Source of the DNA: Chara braunii
Lineage: Eukaryota; Streptophyta; Charophyceae; Charales; Characeae
Direction of reading: 5' to 3'
DNA length: 34,658 bases
Assembly: GCA_003427395.1 (NCBI GenBank)
Contig: BFEA01000368.1
Location: 1-34,658 of the forward strand
The translations under genes were made by a program, and so were the position numbers. Within the stretch, counting starts at the first letter, position 1; each line of letters begins with the position of its first letter. Positions 1-9,406 of the stretch are shown here, in pieces. A model generated the notes under the pieces. The model saw only the letters and a list, made by a program, of their open reading frames with translations. It did no database searches and had not been told where the DNA came from.

Positions 1-72
1 GTCTATGCATGACCCAGACCCCACCATCTCATGATTGTATGTGTGTGGAGTGATGCCATGTAGGTCAGTCTA
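1..72 (+). repeat. Dispersed repeat, left copy of a ~70-bp sequence
   Basis: This stretch recurs with a few substitutions at 3702-3773: both contain CCCAGACCCCACCATCTCA and then GATTGTATGTGTGTGGAGTG. It could be the inner edge of a larger repeat that continues left of the window. It is followed at 75-95 by a short duplicated piece, TCTATGTGAGTCA. No coding potential is seen. Confidence 0.8.
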
Positions 73-97
73 TGTGAGTCAGTCTATGTGAGTCACC

Positions 98-476
98 AAA
101 ACTTTCGCACGCGGGTTGGACAGTCCTTCAATCGTTCTGCTGCATCTTTCTTTCCGAATGGATGTCCGATCATGGAATGTCTTGTCCACCCGCAGTTATC
201 CGTTGCTGGTGAATCCTTCCTGGGGTTGAGTTATGCCACTCTTTCCAACAAATGCGGTCTTCTCGTAACTCCGTAATCTTGCCGTTTATCAACCAGTTCT
301 TGCTGAAGGTCCATCTCTCCTTCTTTCGTTGTTCCTCGTCCTTCGTCCATGACTGTTTGGTCTTCCTCCACCTGCAGAGGATTTCGGCTTGTATCATCAT
401 TTTTCGTCTCCACCCAAACTTTCTCACGTGGGTTGGACAGTCCTTCAATCGTTCTGCTGCATCTTTCTTTCCATAT
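98..476 (-). repeat. Local duplication of a 65-bp LINE segment
   Basis: Positions 98-162 repeat 411-476 almost base for base (both contain GGTTGGACAGTCCTTCAATC). The second copy sits in its proper place inside the LINE B ORF2 tail. The first is an extra copy beyond the end of the readable LINE frame, so a local duplication or rearrangement joined the LINE end to the upstream repeat. Confidence 0.8.
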
Positions 477-1240
477 GACCCATAATGTAACCTTTCTGAT
501 GAGTCCAAACCAGATTTTTTCTGCCTTCTGGAGCTGTTGAGGGATGTTAGTCAAGAGGAGAAGTTGGATGGGATGTTCGGGGAAGGGGGTTGGGAATAGG
601 GAGTCCCAGAGTGCCGAGGCTCTTGCCCAGTAGTCTGTCGCCTCCCTACAATGTATTTGGGAGTGAACTATGTCTTCTACCGTCCCTTCATTACAGACCA
701 TGCACAAGTCCGAGCTGTTGGGATCTGAACTCTTATGCCTCGTGTGTAGCCACTGGTTCACTGGTAATGCCGCGTAGGTGATTAGCCATTGTAAGCTTCT
801 TATTTTGATTGGCCTGATAAGCTTGAACTTTTTCCACTGGATCTGCGTGAGATTGTCTGCCTCTTGGTCCAGTAGATTGTGCCATCTTTTTTTAATGATA
901 GGGTTGGGTTCTTTGGTTTTCAGTGACAGTCTGTATCCTAGTTTAACTGTATACTCGTGAATTGGGATTTTGGATTTGATGTTCTTAGTCTTGTCCGGCA
1001 TCCATGCCCATTCAGCTGAGTCAAACTCCAAGTTGTGGATTGCTGTGTCCGGTCTAAAGATTGACTTGGGCCAAGATCCAAGGACCGATATCATCCTAAG
1101 TAGGAAGGAGTCTAAGACTACCGACGCAACATTTTTCTTTTCTTTTTTATCAAAAAAGGGCGACAGTCTTGAGATGTATCCACAGGTGACCGGCCCCAGG
1201 TAATTCGAGATTGTCATGGGAGTTATTGTAGATATTATGT
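166..1240 (-). pseudogene. LINE B: ORF2 C-terminal fragment (zinc-binding tail)
   Basis: Read on the minus strand this is the last third of a LINE ORF2 and aligns along its length with LINE A (12900-13848) and LINE C. Shared landmarks are GSWPK.IF..DTAI..LEF (around 1090), IRSLQWLI.YAALPVNQWLH (around 760-800), a zinc-binding signature CMVC...H...HC (around 650-700) and YWARASALWDSLF. The zf-RVT-like module follows the reverse transcriptase in many L1-clade elements. The frame shifts near 410, so two overlapping frames are needed to reach the conserved ending CWKEWH near 230. EN and RT are absent. The open frame runs upstream to 1487, but its first ~80 codons show no LINE similarity. This is a dead fragment. 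Confidence 0.85.
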
Positions 1241-1554
1241 CATGATTATTGGCTATTGAGCTTCCGTTATGACAAGTATTGAGAGTTTGAGCCTCTTGAA
1301 GTTTCGTTAAATTGACCCTGATAGGTATCGTAATCAAGCCATGAATGTCAGCTATGAAGATTCTGACTTGAGAATTCGACCTGAGAATTCTTTTATTGGG
1401 TGTGTCCGGACCGGCTGCAGCAGTACATGAGCAGCCGCTACCATCTGGCCTGACGCTCCCACAATGCCACAGGTTACAGGGCAGCACAACTCACCCCAGC
1501 GAGCTACCAGCGTTGACTGGCCTTGGCCATCCTCCTCAGGCTACTCAAAGTGAT

Positions 1555-1630
1555 GGCAACGGGATAAGAACTTGGCACCTACTCGGTGCCGCTTAGGCAT
1601 GAAACCTACTGAGCTAGCCAACGGGATGTG
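1555..1630 (-). repeat. tRNA-like / SINE head remnant
   Basis: On the minus strand there is a near-ideal pol III A box, TAGCTCAGTAGG, within TGGCTAGCTCAGTAGGTTTC. About 45 bases downstream is a degenerate B box, GTTCTTATCCC (consensus GGTTCGANTCC). The order and spacing are those of a tRNA gene. I could not build a clean cloverleaf, so a decayed tRNA-derived SINE head is likelier than a working tRNA gene. Confidence 0.4.
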
Positions 1631-1649
1631 GTCACGAGATCCTGGTTCT

Positions 1650-1965
1650 TGGGACGTCTTGAAAAAGCAGGCATCAGCCTATCTATGGACAGGAGATGCA
1701 TCTAAACAATGCGGTTCACCAAGGTCGCATTCCAATATCTCAATTTGAAAAACAATTTAGGAGGGTGACTTAGGAATTCTGGACCCGATAACTAATAACA
1801 AAACCCTGAAAACTAAATGGGTCCTGAAGTTAATCACCAGGGCCAAGCCTCCCATGGAGGCCCCTAGGGCCCTAGCCTTGGCAAGCATACAGGAGATGCT
1901 AATATATTGCTCATGGATCGTTGAGGCTAATGGGTACATCTTGGGCAATGACGGGTGCAACACAG
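1650..1965 (+). pseudogene. LINE ORF2 fragment (post-RT region), plus strand
   Basis: Plus-strand reading gives ASAYLWTGDASKQ, then LGILDPITNNKTLKTKWVLKL. These match LINE A at 12110-12270 (ARAYLWSGDPNKE and LGIINPKQETKALQIKWIVKL) and LINE C on the other strand. The fragment has stops and at least one frameshift (around 1740-1765) and lacks EN, RT and the C-terminal tail. It faces opposite to LINE B, so two separate insertions or an inversion lie next to each other here. Confidence 0.8.
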
Positions 1966-2049
1966 GGGGCTCCTACCGTAAGGAATGACTCCAAACTAGT
2001 GTTACATGCTGCGCCTGCAACATGCTGCTCCTACAAACAAGGGCCATTT

Positions 2050-2195
2050 TCAGGCCCCGTGTCGTTTCAGCCTGAAAGCCTGAAAACAAGAGCCTACAGG
2101 CCCTGTGTCGTTTCAGCTTGAAAGCCTGAAAACAAGGGCCTACAGGCCCTGTGTCGTTTCAGACTAAAACAGGGCCCTCCAGGCCCTGAGTCTTT
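2050..2195. repeat. 46-bp tandem repeat, about three units, GGGCC-rich
   Basis: GTCGTTTCAG occurs at 2061, 2107 and 2153, a period of exactly 46 bp. Each unit contains CAGGCCC and GCCTGAAA, which are short inverted matches to one another. The units diverge towards 2220. No protein is evident. Confidence 0.85.
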
Positions 2196-2384
2196 TCAGC
2201 CTGAAACGGAGGGCCATTTTCAGGCCCTCATAAGATCGACTCGCCCTGAAACTTAGGCACCAGACCAGGGTTTTAGCACAGGCCATTTTGGGCCTGTTTT
2301 CAAGACAACCTTTCTTTGAGCTTCAACGCCAGGGTCTGGCACGTTTTGGCATTGGCAAGAGCAGCCTCCTGGACGGGCCAGCAC

Positions 2385-2392
2385 TATATAAG
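2385..2392 (+). promoter_or_regulatory. TATA-like box TATATAAG
   Basis: TATATAAG lies in GC-rich flanks and fits the eukaryotic TATA consensus. No gene with a believable start follows within a few hundred bases, so if it is a promoter it probably belongs to a repeat element. A second TATA-like sequence (ATATAAG) is at 2983-2989. Confidence 0.3.
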
Positions 2393-2645
2393 ACTGGCCG
2401 GCCCTGCAGGCTGCAGGGAGTTCATAGGGACTTCCCAGGCACTTCACGTGCAGGAGGCAGGAGGCAGTCTTCAGGATTCGGCAGCAGCACTCTGGAGGAT
2501 CGCTGCAGTACTAGTAGCGTTAGGAGTAGTCTTCAGCGCAGGGCGCTAGTAGGAGCTAAAGTAGCGTTGGAGAGAGAGAGATGGTTGGCGGAGGCCAGGG
2601 AGACTTACCTGTGGCGCCATAGCTCCAGCTTCGTCTTCGATGTAC

Positions 2646-2648
<3 letters not shown>

Positions 2649-2712
<64 letters not shown>
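2649..2712. repeat. (AG)n microsatellite
   Basis: About 32 uninterrupted AG dinucleotides. It is flanked by GGGCC-rich non-coding DNA. Confidence 0.97.
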
Positions 2713-2714
<2 letters not shown>

Positions 2715-2845
2715 GTTACATCTTCGACGCACACGGGTCCTACGGGACCCGACTTAGGGCCGGAAGGACACATCAGGGCCTAAAGGCCCAACCTTGGGGT
2801 ATTACAGGCCCTAAAGGTCTGATCTTGGACCAGTACCCGACGGGC

Positions 2846-3040
2846 AGGCCCAAACGGCATTATCGTTTGGGCCTGGCGGCGCTCTTGAAGCTGCCGCCCG
2901 CCGGTTGGGGCTGAACCGTCCATCTGGACGGTTCAGGGCATGGCCAGGCCTCGCAGCATTGAGGCCGGCCTCTGCCCCACCGATATAAGTACCGGTGCAG
3001 CCTCACTTGGAGGCATCGAACCACCGGCACTCTACCGGTG
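2846..3040. repeat. Cluster of four perfect hairpins
   Basis: 2846-2874 has 11-bp arms AGGCCCAAACG/CGTTTGGGCCT with a 7-base loop. 2911-2936 has 11-bp arms CTGAACCGTCC/GGACGGTTCAG with the loop ATCT. 2947-2966 has arms GGCCTC/GAGGCC. 3022-3040 has arms CACCGG/CCGGTG. The last two lie on either side of the second TATA-like box. Four hairpins in 195 bp is dense and suggests structured RNA or a GC-rich mobile-element end. Confidence 0.8.
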
Positions 3041-3090
3041 CGTTATGGTCAGCGCCAGAGCGCTGTTTTGATGCGCTAAGTTTAGCGCAG

Positions 3091-3230
3091 GAGCGAGCAA
3101 GGAGCAGCAGCGGCAGCGCAGCATTAGCGCAGCGGCAAGCGGAGCAGCAGCAGGGCGACTGAGCGAGCAAGGAGCAGCAGCGGCAGCGCAGCATTAGCGC
3201 AGCGGCAAGCGGAGCAGCAGCAGGGCGACT
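3091..3230. repeat. 70-bp tandem duplication (two identical units)
   Basis: 3091-3160 and 3161-3230 are identical over 70 bases (each begins GAGCGAGCAAGGAGCAGCAG and ends GGGCGACT). The perfect match implies a recent duplication or homogenisation. The units are rich in AGC/GCA words. Confidence 0.95.
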
Positions 3231-3305
3231 GAGCCAGCACGGCGGCCATTGCTGCCTGAGGTACCTGGGAGCGGAGGACCTTTCCTCCCTCCCTCGTCAG
3301 CTCTC

Positions 3306-3379
3306 TCCCTCTCTCTCTCTCTCTCTCCTCCTCCTCCTCCTTCTTCTTCTTCTTCTTCTTCTTCTTCTTCTTCTTCTTC
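3306..3379. repeat. Compound (CT)n-(CTC)n-(CTT)n microsatellite
   Basis: CT dinucleotides pass into CTC triplets and then into about 13 CTT triplets. The plus strand is pure pyrimidine for more than 70 bases. Confidence 0.95.
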
Positions 3380-4740
3380 AGACTAGAGACTTATACTAGT
3401 TGGACAGAGATCAGAGTTGGACTTCGGTGATATGAGACTGTGCTGATTGGAGACTTGGAGATTGTTGAGGTTGATACTCGGCTGCATCACAGTTCGGACA
3501 CTGGTTACATTAGGACTCTGTACCTCCGACATTGGTGACCTATTGTCCTCGACATTTTGATCTTGTTGGATGACATTTTGGACTACCATATCGGTGACCT
3601 ATCAGATTCTATCTCGGTGACCTTCGGTGTTGTCTACCTCCCCACCTCCTTCGTCTCTCCTCCCACCTTTCATCTGTGAATGCGTGTACGGGATCTGGGC
3701 ATCGTCTATGAATGGCCCAGACCCCACCATCTCACGATTGTATGTGTGTGGAGTGATGCTATGTGAGTCAGTCCGTTTATCAGACTTCGGCTGCATATAT
3801 GCTCATCCTACATTGGTTGATCTTTGGTTCTGCCCATACTCGTTGAAGTATGTAACAGAGAGAGTTCTTCTTCTTCCTCTTCTAAGTCCACCATCTCTCC
3901 CTCAACCTCTCGCTACTTGACTTCTCAGTATCTGCAGACTAAGAGAGAGAGAGAGAGATTGGTGACTTTGGGACTTGACGACATTTGGATTCAGACTCGA
4001 CATTGGGGTTGAGACATTGAACGAGGGATTATTTGGGACCTGTACCGAAGACTTGGTGTTGACGACATTCCCATCTTCCCCCTCCTCTTCGTCTGATCCC
4101 CTGCTCTTCGTCTGTGTATGGTCCGGACCTGGCACATTCTTCCTGTGTGTAGCGCCAGGCCCTTCACACCTTGCAACGATGATGATGTATGTTGGATCTG
4201 CATTGCGAAATTGACTAGGTTGATCATTGGTATCCTAGCATTCCGCTGCGCTGTCTTGTACTATGTGAGAGAGGTCAGTCCTTGTTCTGGTTTGCACCCA
4301 TGCAACAGTTTGGTATCTCCTCCTCTCACATATGTGAAGTATGATGGGATGTCCTGTCAGCCCCGGTCAGGTCAGGACTTATATCCAAGTCTTCCACTGC
4401 GCTACAAAGTGCCATTTTGTATGTATCAGGATGTACACTGCTTGTTGAGATTCCACGAACACTGCATTCTCCATTCAGTCCTTTTCATCACCTTGCGGAT
4501 CCTTGGCTGTACATACATTGCCCAACTGGGCGTGTATCACTAGCCTTCTTGAAAGAAATTCTGAAAGCGTGGTTAGCAAATTTTCCCAGCTAAAGTAAGG
4601 AAGCCTCAAAACAAAGACGAAATCCTCAGACAACCATCGTTCTGTAACCGCTGGATAACAGGCACAGATGCCAACCCATTGACCCGGACCGCAAAGGATA
4701 CGAGGTGGGATTCATGGTTAGAAAAAAGGGGTTTGGGGAC
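3380..4740. other. Non-coding stretch, no gene recognised
   Basis: The sequence has a repetitive style: CGGTGACCT/TGGTGACCT words recur at 3425, 3533, 3592 and 3614, with GACATT near several of them. The 70-bp repeat copy lies at 3702-3773, and a short (AG)n run is at 3942-3958. The longest open frame (4118-4543, 141 codons, +) has no recognisable domain and unremarkable cysteine-rich composition, so I do not call it a gene. Confidence 0.5.
3702..3773 (+). repeat. Dispersed repeat, right copy
   Basis: This is the second copy of the sequence at 1-72, in the same orientation 3.7 kb away. The two copies differ at only a few positions. Everything between 73 and 3701 is therefore bracketed by direct repeats. 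Confidence 0.8.
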
Positions 4741-4759
4741 ATTTGGAAGTGATGTTGCG

Positions 4760-5334
4760 AGCGCTCACGCCGTCGGTTAGCGCAAAATAACGCTCCTCCT
4801 CGCGCTCACGCCTTGCAATTTCGCCGCGTGCGTCCTCGCGCCCGCAATTTTGCCGCGTGTGAGCCCGCGCGTTTTTGTTTCAATTTTCAAACACAACGTG
4901 GACCATCATTCGCCCAGCCATAGCCCGTACTCAAACCGGGAAGGAGCCCTGTGCGCGCGCGTGTGCACGCACACAGGTCATTATTTTTCCTCAGCGGTGT
5001 TTTGACAGGAAGTCGCAAAACGTACTCTGCACCTGCTGGGGAACGCTGACCAAAGGGGATCGTGATAATTGAAGTTTAGATCTCAATACGAACTCCTTTC
5101 CGGCAAGCTTCGAAGGAATTCAAAGGACAATAGACTGTTCATTGCTGGTCCTTTTTGTCTTCAACGACGACTTCAAGTAACTTCTATTCAAGGAACATCG
5201 GGAGTCACAGCGGTTTGCCAGCAGCCGACAACATCGGACCAATCTAAGCCAAACACGTCTGGGACAAAGTCGAGTGAGACTAATAAAAAAATCCAACCCT
5301 ACTCTCGTACATCCGAATCGTAAACCTCTATACC
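4760..5334. other. CpG-rich segment and unassigned sequence
   Basis: 4760-4880 is rich in CG and contains two diverged repeats of a GCAATTT-GCCGCGTG pattern (around 4815 and 4850). An 84-codon frame at 5069-5323 has polar, serine-rich composition and no recognised domain. I see no gene that I can support. Confidence 0.45.
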
Positions 5335-6500
5335 TACCCCACTAACCAACCACCCGCCCCCTCCTTTCTTCAAAACAATCCCCAGCCCCCCCCCACCCCA
5401 AACACGGCACCCCCCCGATCCCTCATTCCCCATCGAACGCACCCCACCCCCCGTCCTATCTCGTCGGCAAAACTCACGCTCGACCCGAAGGCCGCCTAGT
5501 TCGACCAGTCCCTCTCTTCTCCCCCTCCCCCTTCCCCCCCCTCCGACTCAATCTCTACTTCTAGAACACATTTTCTATCGATTTTTCTCCCCCTTCGTCC
5601 GACGTGACACACAACTACCCCCATTCCCTGAACTATTTTCCTCCCACGATCGCCCATTTCAGTTGCACCATCTTACCCACATCATCCAACATTCCCCAAG
5701 CGTGATATCCGATTACACCCCCCCCCGGCGACCCCTTCGGCTACCACGCCTACCTACTCCCCTCTTTCCCATACTCCACACCACACTCCATATCAGAGCG
5801 AAACGCTGTGAGCCCCTCTATCCCTCGGTATCCCCCTCTTCGCTCCTCTCCGCTTGCCTGTCCTATCCAAACAATACAACCCCGATCTTTCACCCCGGGA
5901 CCCTATCTCCCACAGCCTGCCCCCTACCAAACTCCGCTTTCACTATCCATCATCCCCCCTCCCCCACTGTGTCCTCGTCCCCTCCTCCTCCCCTCCCCCT
6001 GGGTAACAAATCGTCCTCCGTAATAGACATCCTTCCTCCCCCAATCTTACCACATCTCTAACACCCAAACAATCGATAAGTCTCCTCCCTCCTTCCTCCC
6101 CCTTGTCCTTTCCATCTTTTGTCAATTTCAATCTCGCCGATTTCGACCTCTCCCCCTCCTCCTCCCCTCCTTCGCCCCCCCCCCTCCCCCTCCGACTCGA
6201 TCACCACTCTGAAAGCGCACCTTCCCCGTGAAATACTGCCCCCCTTCTTATCTTTCTACAATGCTAATCCCATCCCCAAATTCGTACCTTCGACACACTC
6301 CTATTCCAGATCTCACTCTCCCCCACTCTACTCGCAAGCAATTCCCTCCCCCCCCCAAGCGCAATCCCTCAGATGCAAGCCCCCCGGATCCAATCATTCT
6401 AACCCCTCCATAAGCACGCCTCGCTACACCCCCCGTCTCCAATCTCTCACAATATTAAAGCACGACCCCTTCCCAAACCCCGTACTCCTCCAACAACTTT
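5335..6500 (+). other. C-rich pyrimidine tract, possible LINE A 5' UTR
   Basis: More than 1.1 kb is strongly biased to C and T on the plus strand, with many runs of five or more C. The open frames here (for example 5663-6061) encode only proline/serine/leucine-rich low-complexity peptide, as expected from composition alone. The tract ends just upstream of the LINE A ORF1 start, in the position of a LINE 5' UTR. No promoter motif was identified and the other LINE copies here lack it, so the assignment is inference. Confidence 0.45.
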
Positions 6501-6580
6501 GAATTTCAGGACTGGGAAGGTGGGTGACACCCCCTTCAGAGGAAAAAGACTCCGGCCCCGATAATAATTGAGTAGCAAAC

Positions 6581-9395
6581 ATGGCGTCCCCAACCGCGGG
6601 CCGTGAAACGGCCCCGCTCAAGCAAGTCGGCCAGAATGCAGCCTACACCACCCGAAACTCACAAACAGGTACAGGGAAGACACAAATGAAACTCATTGAT
6701 AACGAAGCACTCAAGTTCGTGATCGAAAGAATCAAGGCTGAAGGAGTACCCATTACAGAGAAAGTGTCAATGGAAGACAAAGAAGAGGAAGTGATTGTGT
6801 GGAAATACCCCGATAGCAAAATTCATGAATTGGATGATCATCATGAGAGGCATGCGGTAGTTTTCAACTTTACCCGAAATGGGGCAGATCTCATGCCAGC
6901 CGAGAAAAGAAAATGGATTATTGAGATGATAAAAAAGGAGGGCAAACTCAAAGACGTCGGTGAAGCCTTCTCCCTGCAGAACCTTGGACGCAACAACCTT
7001 ATGGCGATCTTCAACAAGGAAGATCACGCCCATATCGCAACAGAAATGCAGTCGAGAAACTGCAATGGGTCAATCTGCACAATAACGAAATGGAAGAAGC
7101 AAACGACTTAGAGATAGAACCCCACGTTCACTATCTCCTACAAGCAAACACTGGTGAAAGAGCACTTTTGGGTGCAGTTCGATGGCATCCACCCGGGCTT
7201 TCACGGTCTGGTGGTGGATAGACTAGAGCGACAATACACAAGGAACAAAATCCTGAAGTGGATTCTACCGACCCCTGAATTTCTCTCACCTCATTGTGGG
7301 TCAATGGCGGCCTTGCTTGAAGTCAAAACAGATGACCCCCCGGTCTTTCCAGAAATCTGGAAATTCCAGATCGAAAGCAAAGTTCTCGAAATCGGTGTCT
7401 CAACGAAAACTTCCCCAATCTATTTCAGATGCAGGGGGCGCGGGCACTTGGGCACAAATCCAGGTTGCCCAAAGTTTCCAAAGCAATCGAAAGAACGAAA
7501 ACTTCTCCCCAACATGCTAGTGGAGGTCGGGGATGCCCCGGGTACATGGTTCATCATCGACCCTGACTATGATGGTTGGGTTTTCAATGACAACCTGGAT
7601 GACCCAGACTGGGTGTGGCATTATAAAGACCGGGAGCCCACAGTAAAAAAAACCAACATTTTTCCTCCCGCAAACAGAAGATGGCAGAAAAAGGCAACAG
7701 GTAAGATTACGGGGAATCCAACAAAGATTAACACAAATCCACTGATCGCCTCCCGCGTGGTTAGGGAAGAGAAAGCAAGGGAAGATTTATTATAGGACCT
7801 GGACTCAATTCGGGAACAGGCAGAGGACCAATACAGCAAGGAGCCAACAACGTTGAAAGCAATGCTCAACCGCCTAGAGCAAGAGACCAGCCACAAGCGC
7901 ATGCTCAAGGGAAAAGACTCACAAGAGAAGGTAGAGGTGGGTCTCAAGAGAAGAAAGGCGAAGGATTCAGACAAAGAAATGGGGCAGGAGTAGCCCCCTG
8001 CAAAAGGACAAAAGAAATACAAACTCTGATTCCGCCGACGCAGGGACTGACTCCAAGGACAGTGAGGGGGGAAAGGACAATGGGGAGACTGGAGGAACTA
8101 CCACGGATAGCGGGCCCGACTCCCACTGGTCCCTCCAATGGTTGTGGGACTACATAAAGAAGGCAAAAAAGGAAAGAGAACACACTTTCGATATCAGAGC
8201 GGCCTGCCTAAAGCACATAGAAAGATCTCAGACGGAAAGAGCAGCAAGATCGGAACAGTCGCAGATATTGAGGAATCAAAAAATCAGTATGAGGCTCTAA
8301 AAAGGAAAAGGCGGAGGAATTATCAGAATATACCGCCTTCAGGTATGCAGAGAAAAAAAGAGCTAGAGAACAAGGACTGACTGAGAAGGATAAGACAATG
8401 TTAGTCAGTCCTCAACACCAATGACTGCTTCCAGGATCTGAGTCCGAAAAAGTGGAGATCAACAAAAAATCAGAAAAAAAAGGAACCAAACTCGGTCTCG
8501 AACTCAGACCCAGCAGAGGTAGAGGAAGAATCCACACGATCATTGCTAGAAAAAGAAGCAGCGGTGGTTATGGCTCAAACAAAGAAGCTGAAAAAACTGA
8601 ACGCAGAATACAAACCAGAATTCACGTCCATTCAGCACATCGCAGGTGGTAAGGCACCTCACGTGGTGGCCTCGGCCAAATCAGCAAGGCTCACGCTAAT
8701 GGGTACACGCCCACTGATTGCAGCGAGGTACTTGGAGAAGGAGGGAGAATGGCAGGTGGCTACCGATGTGTCCTTCACAATTCCGTGGTTGGATGAAGGA
8801 CAAAACGTAGCCAAAATCCTTCAAGAAAAGGTAATGGAGGAATTCTCATTGGGACTGTACGAAACAATCGACTCCTATGACTATGGCCAGCTCCACCCAA
8901 GCAGCACATGGAAAACAGCAGGACCAACAGATGGAAGGGGAACGACACAGCCCAGACACCTTCTCTCCCATGATCGCCAAGATGCCAGCAAACACTCAAC
9001 TCAAGAGTGGAATGATGTGGAGACCATGGAGAACAGTCACAACAATCCCATACAGTGTCCTTGCAGGCCCGGGAATCCCGACAGAACTACTGGCGGCCTC
9101 GGTAGCGCAACTCTTGAGCTCAGGTATCCTGAATGAAGACAGTGATCTGAAAGCCAAAACACTCACCATGGATCTGGACAGGTTCTACATAAGTGACTAT
9201 GCGGAGGATGACATCGAAGAATGACAGGATGATGGAGTCACCTCAAAGTCGGCCTTCTCAATGGACCAAGGAACCAGCGAAGGCATTGAAGAATACCAAA
9301 TAGATGACGCCACCACGAAGACACAGCAGGATCCGCCGGATGAGTCCACATCCGCTATGGAGGAGCTCGTCCAGGACCCCTCCAGAAAACCTTAA
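6581..9395 (+). pseudogene. LINE A ORF1: RNA-binding/chaperone-type protein, broken
   Basis: The start at 6581 (MASPTAGRE...) opens a frame that carries on, with interruptions, to a stop at 9393-9395. That would be about 938 codons, long for an ORF1. The first block (6660-7030) matches LINE D at 22240-22500 (EEEV...YP...H..H...FNF). Around 7040-7110 the frame slips out and then returns, as if by two compensating indels. A zinc knuckle at 7421-7470 reads YFRCRGRGHLGTNPGC, where the first cysteine of a CX2C is Tyr. An in-frame stop at 7793-7795 interrupts a polar, coiled-coil-like segment to 7993. More charged blocks follow (8030-8520) and a later block at 8540-9224, with frameshifts near 7995, 8880 and 9225. 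By analogy with L1 ORF1p, it would bind LINE RNA. Confidence 0.75.
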
Positions 9396-9406
9396 CACCA
9401 TAATAC

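Larger units (their letters stand above)
2250..3090. other. GGGCC-rich non-coding block with hairpins; no gene seen
   Basis: The block is full of GGGCC/GGCCC words and short inverted repeats, with a GA microsatellite in the middle. A 208-codon open frame (2288-2914) crosses the GA tract but has low-complexity composition and no recognisable domain. The block could be an LTR or a non-autonomous element, because it has two TATA-like boxes and precedes a simple-repeat leader. No matching second LTR, primer-binding site or polypurine tract was found. Confidence 0.5.

Noticed and set aside
2288-2914. 208-codon frame through the GA microsatellite
   Set aside because: The middle is RE repeats from the GA tract, the flanks are GGGCC repeats, and no domain is seen.
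2250-3700. LTR retrotransposon with paired LTRs
   Set aside because: TATA-like boxes and a leader-like tract are present, but no gag/pol, primer-binding site, polypurine tract or second LTR was found.
4118-4543. 141-codon open frame with many Cys
   Set aside because: No domain, no homologue recognised, no splice or promoter support, and it sits in repetitive sequence.
4721-4740. Possible 5' target duplication of LINE A (GGGTTTGG near an A-run, similar to 14232)
   Set aside because: The match is only about 8 bases beside A-runs and not at a defined 5' end, so it is likely chance.
5663-6502. Proline/serine-rich open frames in the C-rich tract
   Set aside because: Such frames are expected from C-rich composition. 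Several frames overlap with similar content and none has a recognisable domain.
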